This document shows positions 60,430 to 64,000 of a stretch of 64,000 nt of DNA, one piece after another; within the stretch, counting starts at the first letter, position 1; each line of letters starts with the position of its first letter. The stretch is taken from the NCBI GenBank assembly GCA_014529385.2, contig CM043963.1, positions 5,989,501 through 6,053,500 on the forward strand, read 5' to 3'. The notes under the pieces were generated by a model that was given only the letters and a program-made list of their open reading frames with translations, did not search any database and was not told the DNA's origin. Origin of the DNA: Adiantum capillus-veneris. Its lineage: Eukaryota > Streptophyta > Polypodiopsida > Polypodiales > Pteridaceae. Made by a program: the position numbers and the translations under genes.

Positions 60430-61560
60430 ATGAGAGCTTGATTAAGCTTCGTGAAGGATTATTCACATGCCTCGGTACATTCAAAGTGCGTAATCAAGCT
60501 ATACATGGGTTTTGCAATTATATTGTACATGTAGATGAACCGTCAGTAATATCCACAATGTCCTATGAAGGCTTGTACCCCCTTGACCATTGTTGGCCTA
60601 GGCAAATCATCAATGACATGAATCTTCTCAATATCAGTAGCTATGCCAGTTTTAGACACTAAATATTCAAGAAGTTTTCCTTATCTTCCCATGAATGTGC
60701 ACTTTGCAGGATTTAAATAAATACTATAAAGTCTATATTTTTCGAATACCTTTTTGAGGTGTTGAAAATGATCAGCCCGGATTGATGAATGTACGCAGAG
60801 ATCATCCATATATACTTCTTAGAATTTTCTAAGATATTCTTTGAAAACATGGCTCATCAACCTTTGAAACGTGGCTAGAGCATTAGTTAACCCAAACGGC
60901 ATAACCCGATAGGCAAATATACCCCATTCTGTTGCAAAAACAGAGTTATGCTGATCTTTTGGGTCAACCAAAAGTTGATTCTATCTCAAAAAGTCGTCTA
61001 AGAAGCTATAAGCTTCTTTTCTTGCAACTCGTTCAAAAACATGCTCAATTATCGGAAGAGGAAAGTTGTCCCTGATGGTAGTTGCATTAACCTTTTTGAG
61101 GTTAACACACACTCGTAATTTCCCATTCTTCTTGGGTTCTACCACAATTGGAGACACCCAATCTGTGTGTTCAATTTCATAAATGAATTCGACTTCCTTT
61201 AGTTTTTCAATCTCTTCTTTGATATTCCTGGAAAATGTTTTATTATACGTGTATGGTCTCTGTCTACTTGGTTTGGCGTCATCTCTCATGGGTATAGTAT
61301 GTTGACAGATTTCTGCATCAACACCCTTGAGATCCTTGTAAGACCAAGCAAAGATATCTCGGTATTATTTTAACAAGCTTAGCAAAATCTTTTCTTCTTC
61401 TTCTGTTAGGTCATTTGCAATGTACACAGGTCTAGGCTCTTCTCCTAGTTTGTCGGCCAAGTCTACCCTTTTAGCTTTTTCAAGCCCTTCATAAAATTCA
61501 CCTTGTTTTCGTAGTTCCCTAGCAGGTTGTTCAATTATGATTTTCCAATCTTATATACTT
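60430..61560 (-). pseudogene. Element B: reverse transcriptase
   Basis: Begins with EEEEKILLSLL and YRDIFAWSYKDLKGVDAEIC, the usual lead-in. Then MRDDAKPSRQRPYTYN, WVSPIVVEPKKNGKLRVCVN, FPLPIIEHVFERVA, WGIFAYRVMPFGLTNA and catalytic VYMDDLCVHSS. Thumb: DDLPRPTMVKGVQAFIGHCG. Stops after SFLDDFLR, EYLRKF, TFMGR and CTEACE lie in an otherwise continuous frame. Confidence 0.93.
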
Positions 61561-62215
61561 TTTGTAATGGGATGGAACATGTACTACATCCTTACCATCC
61601 TCTTCCATGGTTTCCATTTCGGTTGTGTATATCTCCTTTAGAGCTTTTTTCAACTCTTGATATTTCTTTTTCCGCTCGACTTTGGTCATGAGTGGTTTCT
61701 TATCCTGTGATTTTTCTTGAGTACCCTTCCTTGTTTTTCTCGATGTCTAAGACATTTTTGAGTTTTTGTTTGAAGGATATCTGCCAATTATTTTGTCCTT
61801 GACACAATCATTAGCATCTATCTGCATCAGAAACTGTGTTTTCCTGGTTACTGATGGCATAGGTCATGTTTTAAAAATTTCTGTGTCTCTCTTTCGTCTA
61901 TACCACTTTTGTCTTCTTGATTTCTGGTTTGGAAAGTCAAAAACTTTTCCTCCCCTCCCTTTAAGAGTAACTTAGCTCTCTTATTCTCTTTTTCTGACCC
62001 CGAATATTTTGAGGTAGCTGAGTGTTCATCTAACTCATCAGCTACATCGTAGTAGAGGTCTAAAAATACTTGTTGAGATTTCATTAAGTCCTTGGGTTTC
62101 GCATCTTCGTTTACAATTGTAAGGATTCAAATCATTTGGATGGTAATTATGTCGTAGCCATCCTCATTGCAAAATTGAGTAGGCATAGACGTATTCACAC
62201 ATACATCCATTGTTG
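61561..62215 (-). other. Element B: protease-RT linker
   Basis: Charged, poorly conserved coding (FLDLYYDVADELDEHSATSK, SEKENKRAKLLLKGGEEKF) in several frames. Typical of the spacer before RT in this group. Confidence 0.5.
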
Positions 62216-62701
62216 CTAAGATTTGAGTCCACTAGAATGGCTCAAATAAATGCTCTGAAAGGGTTCAGGTGCGTAGGCTTCGTCTGTGCAGTCCCTTTCT
62301 AGGATACATTCTTCTCGTCTTAAGCTTCCATTTTCTGAATCTCCACACATCCAAATAGGAGTGTCTTTGTTTAACCAGGATGGGAGTTTAGTTTCAGCCG
62401 AAGAGACTGAATCAAATTCTTGGATGGGTGTTTTCAAGACATCTCTATAAGTGTGATCTTTTAGATTGACTCTTGTTATAGATCGCACTTGCTTCAAGTA
62501 TAGATAGTTGTTTCCCCAATCTTGAATAAGTTGTACATGTTGTGCATGAAAAGGTCTTCCCAAGATTTCATAGCTGAGTTTTTTCCCAAAGTCGACTATG
62601 GCAAATGTGTGTTGATATTCAATTCCACAGGAATGGACTATCACTTTTTCAAGTAGCCCTAATGGTCTCTCCATGTTCATATCAGAAGGTAGGTTATCCA
62701 A
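62216..62701 (-). pseudogene. Element B: canonical-position protease, N-terminal half missing
   Basis: MERPLGLLEKVIVHSCGIEY, FAIVDFGKKLSYEILGRPFH and VQLIQDWGNNYLYLK give the second half of a retropepsin (ILGRPF). I cannot find a D-T/S-G in the 160 bp upstream, so the catalytic half is deleted or too decayed. C-terminal extension is Ser/Glu-rich. Confidence 0.6.
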
Positions 62702-62859
62702 CCAGACCTTGCTCTATAGGAGCTAACCTTAGAGTTAGGCTCCCATCATTGATCTCTCTCACTTTTTCCCATAAGTGCCCTGGCTAGTCTTCCTCTACGA
62801 ATGGAATTCCGTCTAAGGCATCATTGTTGTCTGGCACTATAAGCTCTCGTTCGTTTGTT

Positions 62860-63897
62860 TCAAGTTGGGGTTTTGCCACCACATCGGATTTGCAGGTTTT
62901 GCAATACAGGTTTTACCACAAGCTCTTCAGGTTTTGCAATACTTTCAAGCTTGGTGTTTTTGTTTTTCCAGCATTTCTTGCGTGATTTTACCAAATTTTG
63001 ATAAGCTTCCAGCTTCGCTGCTTCCATGTCTGGAGATGGATAGTTTTTCCACTTATTTTCCATGTTTTGGCCTGCTTTAAGTCCTGATTGGTAGGCTTCC
63101 AAGGGGGCATTAATAGGCTCAAAATTTTTATCAACCAGAATGGATCCTCCAGATTGCACGGTTGTTTCCTTGAATTCACTGCCAGTTTCTTTTAACTTGT
63201 CTTGGGCTGGCTTCTTTGCTTTGTCTTCGATTGGAACCTGTTGTTTTTGTCTTCTCATCTCATATCTTTTTCTTCTGCTCCTTTTGATTCTTTGAGAAGA
63301 AACTTTCATATTTTTTGAATCATTAGAGAAGTTGTGTCTATTTTTCTTTGCCTGGGCTCTAGTGATTACCTTGATTGAAACAATCGATTCACTCTCTGAT
63401 GAGCTACTAGGCATCACTTGGACTACGTTTACTACACTTTTACCCTTGTTCAAAGAATTCTTAGGACAATATTCCGGAAAGTGTCCTCCCTTTTTGCAAC
63501 ATTGTATGCAATAGGCTTCAATTGGTTTAAGGTTTTTGTCAGGCTCTGGACATTCGTTTTTCCAATGGTCACCAGCACCACAGTTATGATAGTGAAGCCT
63601 AGAATAATAATACATTGGTGTGAGCTCTGGTGGAGCATAAGTCACGGTTTCTTCCATTGGTGGTGGATGTGGATTATACCAATCTCCTTCTACCATCACT
63701 GTAGATGGACTAAGCTTTGCATAGGGTGTAATAGGCACTAATGCTTGTTCATCTATGACTCTTTCAGAGTGCTTATACTTTACAAGCACTACATTATGTC
63801 CTGGATACGGAGGTTGTTCTCCCAACACAAGTTCAGGTTTTTCCATACCCATTGGTGGTCTTTGAGTTTGGGCTTTATTAGGCTGATATATGTACAT
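62860..63897 (-). pseudogene. gag: Element B: gag nucleocapsid with two zinc-knuckle-like motifs
   Basis: 345 codons uninterrupted. HYHNCGAGDHWKNECPEP and YCIQCCKKGGHFPEYCPK are successive zinc-knuckle motifs, the first lacking its leading Cys. Then come a Ser-rich acidic stretch, a strongly basic region (RIKRSRRKRYEMRRQKQQ) and a Lys-rich tail (CWKNKNTKLESIAKPEE). The capsid domain lies further upstream beyond the window. Confidence 0.75.
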
Positions 63898-64000
63898 GGG
63901 TTGTCCTTGTGGCCTGGCCTCATGGGCACGTATTGAACATTCCCATCATACTTTGGTCTGAAGTAGCACTAGTGGGTCTCATGGTTAGTCCATTTACTCT

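Larger units (their letters stand above)
55723..64000 (-). mobile_element. Element B: Athila-like Ty3/gypsy retrotransposon, internal region
   Basis: Order on the minus strand: gag tail with zinc knuckles, protease, linker, RT, RNase H, two H2C2 modules, D-D-E integrase core, GPF C-terminus, then a separate ORF with a second retropepsin-like domain and Trp motifs, then polypurine tract. The RT box VYMDDLCVHSS and SFLDDF/WGIFAYRVMPFGL pattern fit the Athila/Tat side of plant Ty3/gypsy. Most of pol lies in one frame with about five stops, so decay is moderate. The 5' LTR and gag N-terminus are beyond the window. Confidence 0.85.

Noticed and set aside
63200-64000. + strand open frames rich in Trp, Phe and Ile
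   Set aside because: Antisense to the uninterrupted gag frame of element B.

Overview
This window is repeat-derived DNA from a land plant with a large genome. I see no intact host gene. Primer-binding sites matching plant tRNA-Asp and initiator tRNA-Met, Ty3/gypsy polyproteins of Athila-like and other types, long AT-rich LTRs, a LINE remnant and long GT/GA/TC/AC microsatellites all point to a plant. A gymnosperm-sized genome is a guess. Almost every coding remnant carries stops or frameshifts.

Left third (1-19 kb) is a three-level nest. The 3' end of one Ty3/gypsy element (integrase C-terminus, an extra retropepsin-like domain, Trp-Pro-Lys motifs, polypurine tract, LTR start) is interrupted by element A (2851-18868, + strand, TSD GATCT). 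Element A's own 3' LTR is interrupted by element N (7154-17813, - strand, TSD TAAGG/TAAAG). N is a gag-only element with LTRs of about 4 kb that carry tandem arrays of about 152 bp. A possible first coding exon lies inside its LTR.

Middle (19-40 kb) is a mosaic: microsatellites, gag-like and protease remnants on the - strand, two inverted fragments of families also found near 38.8-40.6 kb, the 3' end of a + strand element with Trp-Pro-Lys motifs, a 2 kb field of palindromes (33.0-35.0 kb), a LINE tail, and an unknown ORF cut by an LTR at 39611.

Right half (39.6-64 kb) holds a + strand LTR with a tRNA-Asp primer site and a long gag-like ORF decayed only by point stops (44.5-47.1 kb). A large - strand ORF with a coiled coil follows (49.9-53.5 kb), flanked by copies of a palindrome centred on ATCGCGAT. 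Last comes element B, a nearly full Athila-like Ty3/gypsy element on the - strand (64.0-55.7 kb), with a 1.3 kb CACTA-like DNA transposon inside its integrase.

The most unusual biology is the architecture of element B and its relatives. Downstream of integrase sits a separate ORF that begins with a second retropepsin-like domain (D-T/I-G plus LG-x-x-W) and continues into repeated W-[VIL]-P-K motifs. The module is seen whole at two loci (0.5-1.4 kb, 56.8-55.9 kb) and as its W-x-P-K half at a third (28.9-29.9 kb). Element B also has two tandem H2C2 integrase zinc-binding modules with identical spacing.
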